In this document: piece after piece, positions 16,624-25,574 of the stretch | How the letters are laid out: every line of letters begins with the position of its first letter | Position numbering within the stretch: the stretch's first letter is position 1 | Origin: Phycisphaerae bacterium | GTDB lineage: Bacteria; Planctomycetota; Phycisphaerae; Sedimentisphaerales; UBA12454 | Assembly: GCA_026386845.1 (NCBI GenBank) | Contig: JAPLMW010000058.1 | Coordinates: 1 to 53,793, forward strand | Direction of reading: 5' to 3' | Length of the DNA: 53,793 bases | Notes under the pieces: model-generated | Told to the model about the DNA's origin: nothing | Database searches by the model: none | What the model saw: the letters and a program-made list of their open reading frames with translations, nothing else | Program-made: the position numbers and the translations under genes

Positions 16624-16652
16624 TTGACTTGTCGCCGTTCCGACCTCATTAT
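16624..16652 (+). promoter_or_regulatory. Putative promoter of the APH-fold kinase gene
   Basis: TTGACT (16624-16629) and CATTAT (16647-16652) are 17 bases apart, about 26 bases before the ATG. The -10 is weak (4 of 6). Confidence 0.4.
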
Positions 16653-16678
16653 ATTATCAACCTTTTTGCGGAGTTTTT

Positions 16679-17737
16679 ATGTCCAAAGGCGGCGCTCATT
16701 TTACATCGCAGGAGCTTGCTCTTGTCCTGAGCCATTACGATATCGGCATTATTCAACAGATAAAACCGCTCGTTGCGGGGAATAGACGCGCACCAAAACA
16801 AATTGTCATTTCCGATACCGGCAGATACCTGCTCAAAAGACGGGCAAGAGGCAAAGACGACCGTTATCGTGTCGCTTTTGCGCACGCGGTACAGCAGCAC
16901 CTCCAGGAGAAAAACTTCCCCGTCTCACGGCTTATATATACACGTGATGAAAATAATACATTCCTTGAAGCGGATAACCACCTTTATGAACTCTTTGAAT
17001 TTGTCAGCGGTATCCGTTTTGAAGGGAAAACCGAATCTGTTGTCGATGCCGGTTCTGTCCTTGCAAAATTTCACAATTTCCTGCGCGATTTTTCATATCA
17101 GCCGATGCCGCTCAAAGGCGGTTTTCACAACTCGCGTGCGGTACGGGGGTATTTGAAAAAAATCGGCTCAGAAAAAAATAACGGCCAAGGCGACAACTCG
17201 CTGAGAAAAACAACCGAATCGCTGATGACAATGTATAATAATTCAAGTGTAAACGTCAATCAGCTCGGTTTCGACGATTGGCCTGACCAGATTGTCCACG
17301 GCGACTGGCATCCAGGCAATATGCTGTTTAACGGCGGTAAAATCGTTGCTGTTGTCGATTTCGATTCGCTGAAGGTTTCCTCCGCACTTACCGACCTTGC
17401 CAACGGAGCTTTGCAGTTTTCAATCGTCGGCGGGAGACCCAACCCTGCAGATTGGCCGGATTATCTCGACCAGTCAAAACTCGTACACTTTATCTACGGT
17501 TACTGCGAGGTGAAAAAACTCGAAGACCAGGAACTAAAAACACTGCCTGACTTGATGATTGAAACCCTTATTGCCGAGGCCGTTTTGCCGATAGCGGCAA
17601 CAGGATTCTTCGTAAATCTTTCGGGAACGGATTTTCTGGCGATGATTCAACGCAAATGTTCCTGGATTGATAAAAACCGCCGAACTCTTTATGATGCCAT
17701 TGAACACAGTCTGAAGGATTTGCCTGATGAGCGCTGA
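16679..17737 (+). CDS. APH/CotS-like phosphotransferase
   Basis: 352 residues of the aminoglycoside-phosphotransferase/choline-kinase fold. The catalytic loop is VHGDWHPGNMLF (about residues 204-215) and the metal-binding strand VVDFDSL follows. A LLKRR strand near residue 44 supplies the ATP lysine. This fold phosphorylates small molecules such as amino acids, sugars or antibiotics; nothing here fixes the substrate, and a resistance role should not be assumed. CGGAG lies 5 bases before the ATG. The stop overlaps the TetR start by 11 bases, which suggests that TetR controls this pair. Confidence 0.75.
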   Translation: MSKGGAHFTSQELALVLSHYDIGIIQQIKPLVAGNRRAPKQIVISDTGRYLLKRRARGKDDRYRVAFAHAVQQHLQEKNFPVSRLIYTRDENNTFLEADNHLYELFEFVSGIRFEGKTESVVDAGSVLAKFHNFLRDFSYQPMPLKGGFHNSRAVRGYLKKIGSEKNNGQGDNSLRKTTESLMTMYNNSSVNVNQLGFDDWPDQIVHGDWHPGNMLFNGGKIVAVVDFDSLKVSSALTDLANGALQFSIVGGRPNPADWPDYLDQSKLVHFIYGYCEVKKLEDQELKTLPDLMIETLIAEAVLPIAATGFFVNLSGTDFLAMIQRKCSWIDKNRRTLYDAIEHSLKDLPDER

Positions 17738-18500
17738 TAAAATAACCACAAGACAGAAAATTACCGCCGCCGCGAAGAATCTCTTCAGCACGTATGGATA
17801 CGGTCAAACCACAATCGACGATATCATAACCGCTGCAGGCATTACCAAAGGCGCTTTTTATCACTATTTCAAAAGCAAAGAGGCCCTCTGCAGCGAGATA
17901 ATCGAATCGGTACAGGGCGAATATCAAAATATATTCGAGACACTGCCGAAAGAAGCCAATCCGCTTGAAAAATTAAAGGTTTTAATCAAACAAATTCTCG
18001 AATTAAATAACTCCGGCCAGTGGGTTAACTCCAAACTTATGCTGCGACTCAGTTGTGAAACCCAGCTTGCACAAACATCTGTAAAGCAAAAACTGGATGC
18101 CTTCTGGAAATGGCACAAAGACCAATACCGCCAATTGATAACACAATGCAGAGAACTGAAACTGACAGACAACAAACTTTCCGTTCAGCAGCAGGTTGAT
18201 TTTATTGTAAACACTTTAGTCGGAAGTATCTGGACAAAGACGGCTTTTGACAAAAACACAGATGAAGAAAAGATTATAGGCTGCTTTTCAATCAGCGCAC
18301 AGTTTCCGCAGAGTATCGATTTTAAGCTGCCTTGCAGAATTAATTATCATATCCGCGTCTTTCAACCCCTCTGCGGCATAGCTGTTTGTTACGGCAATTA
18401 TATGCATAGCGGCTTTTTTCGCGGATATAATTCCCCAGTGCGAATCTTCGATAACCACACACTGCTTTGCAGAAACCGGACTCTCCGAAACAGCATTTAG
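17727..18500 (+). CDS. TetR-family transcriptional regulator with extended C-terminus
   Basis: 257 residues. The N-terminal DNA-binding domain is typical: ITAAAKNLFSTYGYGQTTI, then DIITAAGITKGAFYHYFKSKEAL. Residues up to about 187 match the usual TetR length of 190-200. The last 70 residues are simply the antisense of the convergent HAD phosphatase gene (213-bp tail-to-tail overlap) and look non-native, as if the original stop had been lost. It is translationally coupled to the APH-fold kinase gene. Ligand unknown. Confidence 0.8.
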   Translation: MSADKITTRQKITAAAKNLFSTYGYGQTTIDDIITAAGITKGAFYHYFKSKEALCSEIIESVQGEYQNIFETLPKEANPLEKLKVLIKQILELNNSGQWVNSKLMLRLSCETQLAQTSVKQKLDAFWKWHKDQYRQLITQCRELKLTDNKLSVQQQVDFIVNTLVGSIWTKTAFDKNTDEEKIIGCFSISAQFPQSIDFKLPCRINYHIRVFQPLCGIAVCYGNYMHSGFFRGYNSPVRIFDNHTLLCRNRTLRNSI

Positions 18501-18971
18501 TTTTTTAAGAGCCAGCAAATAACCTTCGGGGTCCGGCTTGCCTTTTGAAACATCATCAGCGGAAACAATTATATCAAAGGAATTTTCAATACTTGAGCCG
18601 GCAAGCATAACTTTTATGTCAGCAGCGGTGGCGCCGGAATTGATGGCGATTTTTATATTACTTTTTTTTAGCTCCGCAACCAATTCCACAACGCCGTCAA
18701 TCAGATGGCCGCCTTGACCGATAAGCTCTTTAAAAACTTCCGCTTTTCGCTCAATAAGATGCTCGATGGATATATTTTTGAAATCTATTTTGCGCTGTTT
18801 TTTAATCTCCTCGAAGGCTTCGTAATCTGTAAAGCCGAGATACTCTGCATAATATTCTTCTTTTTTGATTTGAATCCCGAAATCGGCAAGTACCTTATTA
18901 TAGGCCGCAAAATGACACGGTTCGGAATCTGAAATCACTCCGTCAAAATCAAATATTACAGCCTTAAGCAC
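18288..18971 (-). CDS. HAD-superfamily phosphatase, beta-phosphoglucomutase-like
   Basis: 227 residues. HAD motif I is FDFDGVISDSE with the nucleophile Asp, motif II is INSGAT, the lysine is in KGKPDPEGY, and motif III is VVIEDSHWG. The helical cap between motifs I and II is that of subclass I, shared by phosphoglycolate phosphatases and beta-phosphoglucomutases. I chose GTG 18971, seven bases after the acyl-CoA dehydrogenase stop, with GGGGAG upstream; a TTG at 19004 would overlap that gene. It closes the etf operon, where its role is unclear. Substrate not predictable. Confidence 0.75.
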   Translation of the reverse strand: MLKAVIFDFDGVISDSEPCHFAAYNKVLADFGIQIKKEEYYAEYLGFTDYEAFEEIKKQRKIDFKNISIEHLIERKAEVFKELIGQGGHLIDGVVELVAELKKSNIKIAINSGATAADIKVMLAGSSIENSFDIIVSADDVSKGKPDPEGYLLALKKLNAVSESPVSAKQCVVIEDSHWGIISAKKAAMHIIAVTNSYAAEGLKDADMIINSARQLKIDTLRKLCAD

Positions 18972-18978
18972 TTTAGTT

Positions 18979-20784
18979 TCACTCCCCGGGCACAGGACCT
19001 GCAAGTGCTTCGTATTGTTCGAATGTTGACCTGTCGCCGCTGATTATCATATCGACAAGGGATTTTATAACAGCGACATTTTTCGTTACATATCTGCGAG
19101 CAATCATTTCCTTGCGTTTTTTCATACTAATTGTTTTATCCTGACCGTTGTTTTGGCTATCGGCAACTTCGACCTGGCAATCGATTTTACTGCTCGCCTG
19201 GCTGCAGAACAGGTAACCTGTGATTATATAAATCGCGGCATCCACAATCGCCCTGCCGTAAAGGTCCATATAATCGGCCCCTTTGTCTTTGACAAAGACA
19301 ACAGTCTTAAGCAACAGCTCTGTATTCTGTTTTAAAATATCGAGCAGGTCTTTAACCTGCGGCTCGTAATCGCCAGCGGCAAGATCTTCAATATATTTAG
19401 CGGCTGTGCCGCTGCAGACGCCTCGAACCGCCGCAACCACCTGCAATTGGCTTGTGCCTTCGTAAATCGTGGTAATTCTGGCGTCCCTCGCAAATTTTTC
19501 ACAGGGATAATCCCTCATAAAGCCGCTGCCGCCAAGAATCTGTATTGCATTATACGCAACCCTGTTGCACATCTCAGAGCTTAAATATTTCGTCATCGGC
19601 GTAAGCATACCAGCATATCGGTCGAAACGTCTCGAAGCCTCTTTCGTTTGTTTAAGATGCTCTTTGTCGGCAGGCGGGTCAAATTCGAGCTTCTTTGCGA
19701 AACAGTTATCGCAGTCAACCACCCTGCTTGTTTCATAAAGCAAAGCCCTGGCTGCTTCGATATCTATTTTCATATCAATAACCATATCTCGAACGGCAGG
19801 CAGTTTTTCAATTGGACCTCCAAACTGCTTTCTGCTCGCGGCATAGTCTCTTGCGACCCTGTACGCAGCCTCTGCGATTCCGAGCGATTGGCCGGAGATG
19901 CCGAGTCTTGCTCCGTTCATCAGACTCATAACATAAGGCGCAAGTCCGCGTTTTCTTTCGCCAATCAGTTCACAGGGCGTATTGTCAAAGAATAACTCGC
20001 AGGTCGGCGAACCGTGAATACCGAGTTTATCTTCAATTCTGCGGACGTGAACGGTCGGCCCCCTTTCACAGATAAAAAGGCTCAGCCCAAGTCCGCCGCT
20101 TCTGTCCGGCTCGCTGCGCGAAAGAACAAGTAATACATCGCCGCAGCCGTTGGTTATGAATCGTTTTACGCCGTGCAGATACCACTGACCATTGTCATCC
20201 TGAAATGCCCTTAACTTGCAGCTCTGCAAATCGCTGCCGGCATCCGGCTCAGTCAAAACCATTGCGCCTGTAACCTTACCTGCCGCAAATTCGTGCAGAT
20301 ATTTCTGTTTTATCTCTTCAGAAGCAAAGAAATTGATGGTTTCAGCGATTCCCTGAAGGCCGAACAGGTTCATAAGTGAAGCGTCGGCACGCGAAACCAT
20401 TTCGATAGCGATTGAATAAACGATATTGGGGAAATTCAGTCCGCCAAATCTGTGCGGTAAAGTAAAGCCCATTACATTCGCCTTGGCAAGCATATCTAAC
20501 GATTCTTTTATGCCTTTGGCATAACTAACGGTGCCGTCTTCGTTGAGTTTGCTGCCCTGCCTGTCAATATCTTCGGAACGCGGAGCGATAAAATCGCCGC
20601 TCAACTGTCCCAGAGACTGGAGCACAAGGTCGTAATTTTCAATCGCCTCGGCAGAATCCGCCGGAGCATAATCAAATTCCTTTGCGAATTTGAAGCCTTC
20701 TTCCATAATCTCGGCAATGCTGCCGACATTCATATATCTGAACAAAAATTGAATATCGTCGTTATCTTTGTAAAAATTTGCCAT
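18979..20784 (-). CDS. Acyl-CoA dehydrogenase
   Basis: 601 residues, longer than the 380-residue basic type. The FAD- and substrate-binding segments are visible: VLTEPDAGSDLQS (about 175-187), the NGARLGISGQSLG helix, the QILGGSGFMRDYP helix and the catalytic-base region TIYEGTSQLQ. A C-terminal extension of about 150 residues has a polar loop (about 540-555) and a helical end. The enzyme would oxidise an acyl-CoA to the enoyl-CoA, or run in reverse, passing electrons to the ETF encoded immediately upstream. Chain length is not predictable. The gap to etfA is 3 bases. Confidence 0.88.
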   Translation of the reverse strand: MANFYKDNDDIQFLFRYMNVGSIAEIMEEGFKFAKEFDYAPADSAEAIENYDLVLQSLGQLSGDFIAPRSEDIDRQGSKLNEDGTVSYAKGIKESLDMLAKANVMGFTLPHRFGGLNFPNIVYSIAIEMVSRADASLMNLFGLQGIAETINFFASEEIKQKYLHEFAAGKVTGAMVLTEPDAGSDLQSCKLRAFQDDNGQWYLHGVKRFITNGCGDVLLVLSRSEPDRSGGLGLSLFICERGPTVHVRRIEDKLGIHGSPTCELFFDNTPCELIGERKRGLAPYVMSLMNGARLGISGQSLGIAEAAYRVARDYAASRKQFGGPIEKLPAVRDMVIDMKIDIEAARALLYETSRVVDCDNCFAKKLEFDPPADKEHLKQTKEASRRFDRYAGMLTPMTKYLSSEMCNRVAYNAIQILGGSGFMRDYPCEKFARDARITTIYEGTSQLQVVAAVRGVCSGTAAKYIEDLAAGDYEPQVKDLLDILKQNTELLLKTVVFVKDKGADYMDLYGRAIVDAAIYIITGYLFCSQASSKIDCQVEVADSQNNGQDKTISMKKRKEMIARRYVTKNVAVIKSLVDMIISGDRSTFEQYEALAGPVPGE

Positions 20785-20787
20785 TTC

Positions 20788-21810
20788 TCAAACTCTCGCT
20801 TTTATAGCTTTTATCATCTTCGGAACAATTTCATTAAGGTCGCCGACAATCTTGTAATGAGCAATATCGAAAATCGGAGCCTGCGGGTCATTATTGATAG
20901 CGACAATTTTCTGGCTGCTGTTCATTCCCGCCTGATGCTGGATAGCGCCGCTGATGCCGACAGCGATATAAAGGCTCGGCCTTACAGTCGTGCCGGTCTG
21001 GCCCACCTGATGGTCGTGGTCGATAAATCCCAAATCAACCGCAGCCCTCGTCGCGCCCGGCGCGGCACCGAGTGCGTTAGCAAGGTCCCAGATAAGGCGA
21101 AAGTTCTCTTTGCTGCCTACGCCCGCCCCGCCGGAGACAACTATCCTCGAAGCCTTAAGGTCAACCTTCTTCTTGCGATTCTGTTCACTAATAATTTCCA
21201 GCGGCAAATCATCATGCGTTACATGAACCTTCTCGACAATAATCTGACCTCTTCTGGAGGCAACAGGCTCAAGCATCGGCATAACGCCTTCGCGAACAGT
21301 CGCCATTTGCGGCCAGCGGTCGTAATTGATAATCGTCGCGATAATATTTCCGCCAAAGGCAGGCCTAATCTGCAAGAGCAGATTCTTATGCACTTCGTCT
21401 TTATTTTGATGGTCGCCAATCTGCAAATCGGTGCAGTCCGCAGTAAGTCCCGCCCTTGCCGCACTTGCTACTCTTGGGGCAAGGTCCCTGCCGCAGGGAC
21501 TTGCACCGTAAATCATTATTTGCGGCTCGTATTTGTGGACAAGGTCATAAATTACCCTGGCGTAACTATTGGCCTGGTAATGCTCAAGCAGCGGATTCTC
21601 AAGGACATAAACTTTATCTGCCCCATAGTGGCAGATTTTTTCAGCAAGAGCTTTTATCTCATCGCCGATAAGCACCGCTGCAGCCTTAACGCCGAGATTG
21701 TCGGCAAGCATTCTTGCTCTCCCAAGGAGTTCAAGACCGATATCTTCAAGTTTGCCGTCATGCTGCTCGGCAAAAACCCAGACTTCCCCTTTTCTATTGA
21801 CTGAAATCAT
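20788..21810 (-). CDS. etfA: Electron transfer flavoprotein, alpha subunit
   Basis: 340 residues. The C-terminal FAD-binding domain carries the family signature LYIAVGISGAIQHQAGM followed by VAINNDPQAPIF. The N-terminal domain has the ETF fold (WVFAEQ opening, ADCTDL, RPAFGGNI). With EtfB it carries electrons between the acyl-CoA dehydrogenase and a membrane or ferredoxin partner. In the usual SGGRG motif the arginine is alanine here (SGGAG). Order etfB - etfA - acd is tight. Confidence 0.93.
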   Translation of the reverse strand: MISVNRKGEVWVFAEQHDGKLEDIGLELLGRARMLADNLGVKAAAVLIGDEIKALAEKICHYGADKVYVLENPLLEHYQANSYARVIYDLVHKYEPQIMIYGASPCGRDLAPRVASAARAGLTADCTDLQIGDHQNKDEVHKNLLLQIRPAFGGNIIATIINYDRWPQMATVREGVMPMLEPVASRRGQIIVEKVHVTHDDLPLEIISEQNRKKKVDLKASRIVVSGGAGVGSKENFRLIWDLANALGAAPGATRAAVDLGFIDHDHQVGQTGTTVRPSLYIAVGISGAIQHQAGMNSSQKIVAINNDPQAPIFDIAHYKIVGDLNEIVPKMIKAIKARV

Positions 21811-21824
21811 AGACCATCCTGATA

Positions 21825-22736
21825 CTAACTTATGGTTTTATCTTTTATTAGTTCGTGAATCATATCCGCAACGCCCTGGTCGGTCGGCTCGACCATTTTG
21901 CTTTCGCGGGCAGTCAGGACAACACTCTGAATGCGATGTACTTTTGTCGGTGAACCGTCCCTTCCGCACCACTGTAAATCCGCTTTAAGATAATCAAGGT
22001 CCCACTGCTTTATCAAAAGGCCTTTTTCCTGGAGATCATCCATCTTCCTTTTTGCAAGTTGCTTGACCTCATTATCATTCGCGCCGGCGTTATCCTGTTT
22101 GACCTGCATTTCTATTTCAATCGGCGTTCGTGCCTTTTTATATTTCATCAGTTTTTTTGCAACCGAAACGCGAGGCTCATTCGCTTCGCCAATGACGGTA
22201 AGCAGCACAGGCAGCCTGCACTTTACTTCCTGCCAGCCGTTACCGATATTGCGTTTCGCAACTATAGTGCGGTCTTCAAGACTGATAAGCTCTTCGACAT
22301 AAGTAATCTGCGGAATCGAAAGTTTTTCAGCAAGCTGGGGCCCAACCTGAGCGGTATCACCGTCAATAGCCTGTCTGCCGCACAGGACAATATCATAGTC
22401 GAGTTTTTTAACGGCACAACTCAGGATATAACTTGTGGCAAGTGTATCGCTGGCAGCACAGCGCTTGTCCGTTATAAGTATTGCCTCGTCGGCGCCTCGA
22501 TATAGCGATTCTCGCAGAATCGCGCTTGCGGCAGGCAGCCCCATCGTTATCGCGGTAACTTTGCCGCCGAATTTGTCCTTTATCTGCATCGCCAGTTCGA
22601 GAGCGTTAAGGTCTTCCGGATTAAAAATTGCCGGCAGTGCGCCTCGATTGACGGTTCCATCGTCATTCATCGCTTCGCCTGTAATCCTTTTGGTGTCAGG
22701 CACCTGCTTTATAGGTACTATGCAGTTATAAGTCAA
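21825..22736 (-). CDS. etfB: Electron transfer flavoprotein, beta subunit
   Basis: 303 residues, about 50 longer than the classical beta subunit. It opens CIVPIKQVPDTKRI, has INPED-type IFNPEDLNALELAM, and the nucleotide-binding CGRQAIDGDTAQVGPQLAE. The start is TTG 22736: AAGGAGG lies five bases upstream and no ATG fits. A 60-residue C-terminal extension is present. Longer ETFs occur in electron-bifurcating complexes, but I cannot tell bifurcating from ordinary here. First gene of the operon. Confidence 0.92.
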   Translation of the reverse strand: MTYNCIVPIKQVPDTKRITGEAMNDDGTVNRGALPAIFNPEDLNALELAMQIKDKFGGKVTAITMGLPAASAILRESLYRGADEAILITDKRCAASDTLATSYILSCAVKKLDYDIVLCGRQAIDGDTAQVGPQLAEKLSIPQITYVEELISLEDRTIVAKRNIGNGWQEVKCRLPVLLTVIGEANEPRVSVAKKLMKYKKARTPIEIEMQVKQDNAGANDNEVKQLAKRKMDDLQEKGLLIKQWDLDYLKADLQWCGRDGSPTKVHRIQSVVLTARESKMVEPTDQGVADMIHELIKDKTIS

Positions 22737-22782
22737 TTTGACCTCCTTGTATCGGGAATCTCAAAAGCCATAAAGAGTGGTT

Positions 22783-22810
22783 AGTTTAGCCAAATTTGAG
22801 GGCAAGTCAA
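22783..22810 (-). promoter_or_regulatory. Promoter of the etf operon
   Basis: On the minus strand TTGACT (22805-22810) and TAAACT (22783-22788) are 16 bases apart, about 47 bases before the etfB TTG start. Confidence 0.6.
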
Positions 22811-22844
22811 CCCTAAAGTGGGCTTTCCGACAAACCAGAGGAAA

Positions 22845-25028
22845 CTATTCCTTGACGGGCATAATCCCGACGCCGCTGCCGAGAACGGCGCTGGCCGAAC
22901 CTGTTTTAAGGTTGTATTCTATTGCATCAGTCATTGCGCCGTTAAGCATACACGGCATATTTTTATCGCCGGAAACAGTGAGAAATTCCTCCTGTGCGTT
23001 ATAGTAAAGGTCTTTGCCGGCAAATTCATATTTAGGCTGTTCGTAATAAACAATTCCGCCGGTCGCGTAAAGCTCTTTTATCTGAGCCTTGCCCTGTGTC
23101 GGCTCAAAATAGTTAATATCCACCTGCCGCGTATCAATTGTAATCCTGTTTCCATAGCCGTTGTTCTCAACAGGTACATAGCCGATGTGAACACCCCTGC
23201 TTTTTTCACTGAAGGCCTTTACCTGCAGTGCATTGGTATCCCAGATGAGCTTGTCAAAACCCTCAATGAGTGCGTAGCAGGGTTTGGTTAAAGCGGATTT
23301 TGAAGATGAGTCTTCAGAATTCTCGACCGCTGTATTTCTATATTCTATCATTCCTCTTCCCGTTGCGATGATATCTCCGGTAATTCTGTCGTAATCGATT
23401 CTTTTGGATTTGAGTCTTACGTGGCTTAATTGGGTCTGGCCAAGCGTTTTTATTGATTCGAGCCGAACGCCCGGACCTGTAACGGTTACATGAGAAATAT
23501 TAGATGACTCAGCGGCATCGGCCTTATTGCGGCTGGAAGCCAGGTCAACAACAAGCTTATCTCCGCGAAATATATTTTCTTCATTATAATAGTCGGTCTG
23601 TTTGCTGAAGCTTCCTTTTACATCACCGCTGAAAATCGCCCTGTTCTGGGCAGTTATGAACTCGGCACCCTTCCGGGCATCTATTATAAACGGCAAATCC
23701 TTACGATTAGTAGTGTATGTTTTCGTTTCAGGATAGAAGACCAGCTCGACCTGTCCGTGTGCTTTTGCAACCTGGTTCGTATAGTCATAGCTTACCCGCT
23801 GAGCCAGAAGAACATTTCTTCTGCCGAGCCAGGAGAGAACTGTCTCAGTCAAATCTCGAATTTTTTTGAACGGCCTCAGCTTATAGTCATCAGATTCGGC
23901 AGAGGAATCAGGTCTTATTATCATAGGACCATCGCATTTAACCGTTGCTATAACCACCGAGTCTTTCTTATCAGATACCGCCGCTGTTTTTGCAATACGC
24001 GGCCGCTCGGCAGGTATCCGCCCGGTAGTATTCGGTTCAACTAAATTTGCTGAAGTCTGCGGCTTTTCGGCCTGTTCTGATGAAGATTGTAAAATATTTG
24101 TAATCGCAATTTCATCGGCAAGTACAACTTCGTTTCGGTATTCGAGCCGGGCATTATCCCGAAAAAGACATTGGAAACTTTCCTTTTTTTCCTCTACCTG
24201 CGCAACAGCAGGTTTGACCTCGACAGGTTTGGTTTCGATGGCTCTGATTTCGGAAGGCCTGACCTCGGCAGGTTTGGCGTTAGCAGTATCAGTTGAAGAA
24301 GCCGCAGCTAAAGTATTAGCGTCCTGCGGACGCGGCTCCTTTGCCCGGCTTATTTGCGCAAGACCTTTTACTTCTAAAAAGTCAACTTTTATAATCTTCA
24401 GGTACTTTAGTTTATTTGTAATATTGTTATATACTACTTCCAGCCCTTTGCCTATAAGATGCGCATCGGCGGAGATAAAGTTAACATCATCGTCAGAGAA
24501 AAACATTGAACGGTCCGAGTCAAAGGTAACCTGATTCAGATATACAAAACTGTCCGACCTGCCTGCAGCCATTTCAGGAAGAATATGTATGATGACATTT
24601 CCCTTCAAAACTGCCGATTTGGGTACGGGGTCTGCACCTTCGACATTTTCAATTTCGATAGTTCCGGTATCGGCTGTAATATTGCAGCGAAACTTATCCT
24701 GAAAAACATTCATATAAGGCTTATCAAGCACCCATTCGTTGCCGGTCTTGTGCAATACCTTTTCAAAGCCGACGACACGCTTTAGTTTTCTTGTTTTTGC
24801 ATCGATGGTTTCGAAACGTGCCCGTTCGAGATACTCAAGTTTCGCCTTGCCGACCTGACCGGCGTTAGAATCGCTGAGAAACTGATTTGCATCCGGCCGC
24901 TCAAGACCGCTGTCAAGCGTGGTAATTTCTATCATTCCCGTATTACTGACACTTCTATATAAAAGAAAAGCTGCCAGCACAACAGCAAAGGAAATAAGCC
25001 AGATTATAAATTTTCTGTTTAAAACCAT
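22845..25028 (-). CDS. LptC/LptA (OstA)-like lipopolysaccharide transport protein
   Basis: 727 residues with one N-terminal membrane helix (about 8-27) and then strand-rich OstA-like repeats, as in LptC and LptA, which carry LPS across the periplasm. At least two OstA-type regions are separated by a low-complexity linker rich in Lys, Pro, Val and Glu (about 245-280). E. coli LptC has 191 residues and LptA 185, so this looks like a fusion or expansion forming a longer bridge. Following kdsC by 13 bases supports the LPS role. Assignment rests on architecture and context; sequence identity is low. Confidence 0.65.
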   Translation of the reverse strand: MVLNRKFIIWLISFAVVLAAFLLYRSVSNTGMIEITTLDSGLERPDANQFLSDSNAGQVGKAKLEYLERARFETIDAKTRKLKRVVGFEKVLHKTGNEWVLDKPYMNVFQDKFRCNITADTGTIEIENVEGADPVPKSAVLKGNVIIHILPEMAAGRSDSFVYLNQVTFDSDRSMFFSDDDVNFISADAHLIGKGLEVVYNNITNKLKYLKIIKVDFLEVKGLAQISRAKEPRPQDANTLAAASSTDTANAKPAEVRPSEIRAIETKPVEVKPAVAQVEEKKESFQCLFRDNARLEYRNEVVLADEIAITNILQSSSEQAEKPQTSANLVEPNTTGRIPAERPRIAKTAAVSDKKDSVVIATVKCDGPMIIRPDSSAESDDYKLRPFKKIRDLTETVLSWLGRRNVLLAQRVSYDYTNQVAKAHGQVELVFYPETKTYTTNRKDLPFIIDARKGAEFITAQNRAIFSGDVKGSFSKQTDYYNEENIFRGDKLVVDLASSRNKADAAESSNISHVTVTGPGVRLESIKTLGQTQLSHVRLKSKRIDYDRITGDIIATGRGMIEYRNTAVENSEDSSSKSALTKPCYALIEGFDKLIWDTNALQVKAFSEKSRGVHIGYVPVENNGYGNRITIDTRQVDINYFEPTQGKAQIKELYATGGIVYYEQPKYEFAGKDLYYNAQEEFLTVSGDKNMPCMLNGAMTDAIEYNLKTGSASAVLGSGVGIMPVKE

Positions 25029-25041
25029 AATAGATTAACAC

Positions 25042-25569
25042 TCAAATCAGATAACGCTCCATCAGTTCGGCCCACTTGCCGGTGTTCTTGAGGATATACT
25101 CGATAACTTCCCGCACCGCTCCGCCTCCGCCCGGCCTTGAGGTTACATAATGAGCGCAGCTTTTAACCTCATCTACCGCATTTGCCACGGCAACACCGAA
25201 ACCTGCCCGTTTTATCAGCGGAATATCGAGCACATCATCGCCGATATAGGCTATGTTGCAGGATTTAAGCCGTGAGTCAGCAAGAAGTTTCTCGAAACAA
25301 TCGAGTTTTCGCTGGCACGGTTGATATACAAAGTCGATTTCCATCTCGTTAGCTCTTTGTTTTGTTACGGCACTTTCCCTGCCGCTTATAAGAGCTGTTT
25401 TAAGTCCGCCCCTGCGCCACATTTTTATTCCGTGTCCGTCGAGCAGATTGAAGGTCTTGAACTCCGTTCCGTCGGAGCCGATAGTTATCATACCGTCCGT
25501 CAGAACGCCGTCGACATCCATTGCAAGCAGTTTTATCTGTTCGAGGTCTGTTTTCTTAATCTTTGCCAT
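25042..25569 (-). CDS. kdsC: 3-deoxy-D-manno-octulosonate 8-phosphate phosphatase
   Basis: KdsC dephosphorylates KDO-8-phosphate to KDO for the LPS inner core. This 175-residue protein is a capless HAD phosphatase of the usual KdsC length: nucleophile motif MDVDGVLTDG, ISGRES as motif II, and IGDDVLDIPLI as motif III. The RPGGGGAVRE C-terminus is family-typical. It starts six bases after kdsD, which makes the preceding KDO intermediate. Confidence 0.92.
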   Translation of the reverse strand: MAKIKKTDLEQIKLLAMDVDGVLTDGMITIGSDGTEFKTFNLLDGHGIKMWRRGGLKTALISGRESAVTKQRANEMEIDFVYQPCQRKLDCFEKLLADSRLKSCNIAYIGDDVLDIPLIKRAGFGVAVANAVDEVKSCAHYVTSRPGGGGAVREVIEYILKNTGKWAELMERYLI

Positions 25570-25574
25570 CCTGC

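Noticed and set aside
16679-17737. Antibiotic-resistance phosphotransferase
   Set aside because: The fold is shared with many metabolic kinases; nothing in the sequence or context points to an antibiotic substrate.
20749-21804. Long open frame (351 codons) on the plus strand
   Set aside because: It is antisense to etfA over its whole length, has no family features, and the minus strand shows clear EtfA signatures.
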